Positions 5,121 through 6,093 of a stretch of 6,093 nucleotides of DNA are shown here, piece by piece. Location: NCBI GenBank assembly GCA_003505715.1, contig DNXU01000142.1, positions 1-6,093 of the forward strand, read 5' to 3'. Source of the stretch: Cyanobacteria bacterium UBA8803. Lineage in GTDB: Bacteria > Cyanobacteriota > Cyanobacteriia > Cyanobacteriales > Coleofasciculaceae. Positions within the stretch are counted from its first letter, which is position 1, and each line of letters starts with the position of its first letter. Below the pieces are notes generated by a model. That model saw only the letters and a program-made list of their open reading frames with translations, made no database searches and was not told the origin of the DNA. The translations under genes and the position numbers were made by a program.

Positions 5121-6093
5121 TTACAACTGCACCTGTGACAAGTAACTGCGAGGATCGAAAGTACGGCTAGCACGGATTTTTTGATAGTACTCCCGCTCAA
5201 CAGAGCTAACATCTTTCGGTGTAGCGATCGCAATCCGCACAAGTTGGTCGCTACGTCCCCCCTTAGGTCGCGGCCAACCTTTGCCACGCAACCGCAGGGA
5301 TTGACCGGAACGAATACCCGCAGGTACGTTTACACTGACATGGCCATCGGGGGTTGGCACATCTATTGACGCTCCCAACACCGCTTCATCGGGCATGATC
5401 GGTACTTCACAAAGGAGGTTTTCGCCGTCAAACTGGAAGAAGGAATGAGGTTTGAGTTCCACATTCAAATATAAATCCCCCCGTTGCTGGTTGTAGGAAT
5501 TTACCTGACCCTTACCTCGGACGCGAATGCGGCTACCTGGTTTAGCTCCTGGTGGAATCCTCACCTCTATGACTTCATTCCCCAGATTGATACGTTTTTG
5601 TATGCCGTGAAAAGCTTCAGACCAACTTAGAGTAATAGTAGCTTCTCGGTCACTTCCTGTGGTAGCGCTAGCAGTACTCCGATCGCCAGCAGCGTACTCA
5701 GAAAAGCCACCAAAACCATTGCTAAAACCACCAACGTCATTAAAACCGGGAGAGCGACCTGTGCTAGTACGGTAGGTATACGTCCGGCGAGTACCTCCAG
5801 GCGATCCTGTTGCACCCGTGTTAAAGCGCCCTAGCAATTCGTTAATAAACTCATCAAAACTGCTGTACTGCCCAAAATCGAAGTTGCCGAAATCAACGCC
5901 ACTGCCACCGCCTCCAGGCCAACTTTGTCCGGCTTGCTTCCAATATTGACCGAATTGATCGTACTTCTGACGTTTTTCGGGGTCAGATAATACTTCATAG
6001 GCTTCATTGACTTCTTTAAAGCTAGCTTCTGCTTGCTTATTGCCAGGGTTCATATCGGGGTGGTACTTCCGTGCCAGACGCCGAAAGCTCTTT
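5121..6093 (-). CDS. DnaJ/CbpA-type J-domain co-chaperone (5' partial)
   Basis: The frame is open to the right edge, and the Met at 6053 is internal: the residues before it read [13 protein letters not shown], the core of a J domain with the HPD triad (6054-6062) that stimulates DnaK ATPase. About 323 residues are visible. Numbered from that Met, the J-domain end ([20 protein letters not shown]) reaches residue 35. A Gly/Phe-rich region follows to about 118, with embedded [10 protein letters not shown], and then two substrate-binding beta domains from about 136 to 280, with [27 protein letters not shown] and [14 protein letters not shown]. No CxxCxGxG zinc-finger repeats are present, so this is a class II J-protein like CbpA, about 330-340 residues when complete, and not the zinc-containing DnaJ. 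It would act in the cytoplasm, delivering unfolded clients to DnaK. Only the N-terminal ~15-20 residues are missing. Annotators often call such genes dnaJ, but the paralogue cannot be fixed, so no symbol is given. It lies upstream of the kinase gene on the same strand but a long gap and terminator separate them. Confidence 0.93.
   Translation of the reverse strand, partial: KSFRRLARKYHPDMNPGNKQAEASFKEVNEAYEVLSDPEKRQKYDQFGQYWKQAGQSWPGGGGSGVDFGNFDFGQYSSFDEFINELLGRFNTGATGSPGGTRRTYTYRTSTGRSPGFNDVGGFSNGFGGFSEYAAGDRSTASATTGSDREATITLSWSEAFHGIQKRINLGNEVIEVRIPPGAKPGSRIRVRGKGQVNSYNQQRGDLYLNVELKPHSFFQFDGENLLCEVPIMPDEAVLGASIDVPTPDGHVSVNVPAGIRSGQSLRLRGKGWPRPKGGRSDQLVRIAIATPKDVSSVEREYYQKIRASRTFDPRSYLSQVQL

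Larger units (their letters stand above)
1109..5231. repeat. Seven HIP1 octamers (GCGATCGC)
   Basis: Exact GCGATCGC starts at 1109, 1322, 1836, 2346, 2790, 3348 and 5224. Six are in the large kinase gene and one in the J-protein gene; none is in the intergenic DNA or the DUF760 gene. HIP1 is a highly over-represented palindrome of many cyanobacterial genomes, so this marks the source organism. It is not a functional site of these genes. Confidence 0.9.

Overview
The window is cyanobacterial chromosomal DNA, most likely from a filamentous or otherwise complex species. The evidence is seven copies of the HIP1 octamer GCGATCGC in 6.1 kb (about one per 65 kb expected by chance), a DUF760 gene of the cyanobacterial/plastid type, a very large PAS/GAF histidine kinase with cyanobacteriochrome (CBCR) GAF domains, and a short heptamer tandem repeat. 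The genus cannot be named from the sequence alone.

Layout. (1) Positions 1-323, plus strand: the last ~107 codons of a sensor histidine kinase (catalytic ATP-binding domain), cut by the window edge. (2) 466-804, plus strand: a 112-residue DUF760 protein, best started at an ATG and not at an upstream TTG. (3) 878-4636, minus strand: a 1252-residue soluble sensor kinase ordered PAS-PAS-PAS-GAF-GAF-GAF-HisKA-HATPase, convergent with the DUF760 gene across 73 bp. (4) 4637-5120: a 484-bp gap with no credible gene but many inverted repeats, including a probable terminator for the upstream J-protein gene and three copies of a 7-bp tandem repeat. (5) 5121 to the right edge, minus strand: a DnaJ/CbpA-type co-chaperone lacking only its first residues.

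The most interesting gene is the kinase. Its first two GAF domains are a gap-free tandem duplication (about 60% identical by hand count) and both carry the canonical bilin-attachment Cys-His. GAF2 also has an intact Asp-Pro-Cys-Phe (DXCF) motif exactly 28 residues before the canonical Cys, which predicts a dual-cysteine photosensor. In GAF1 the matching motif reads Asp-Cys-His-Phe, so its second Cys is shifted by one residue. GAF3 has neither motif. The inferred picture is a cytoplasmic kinase that combines two differently tuned light inputs with PAS inputs. No response regulator lies in the window, so the output pathway is unknown. The J-protein and the DUF760 protein show no evident functional link to the kinase. 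The system is a variation within a known family, not a new class.
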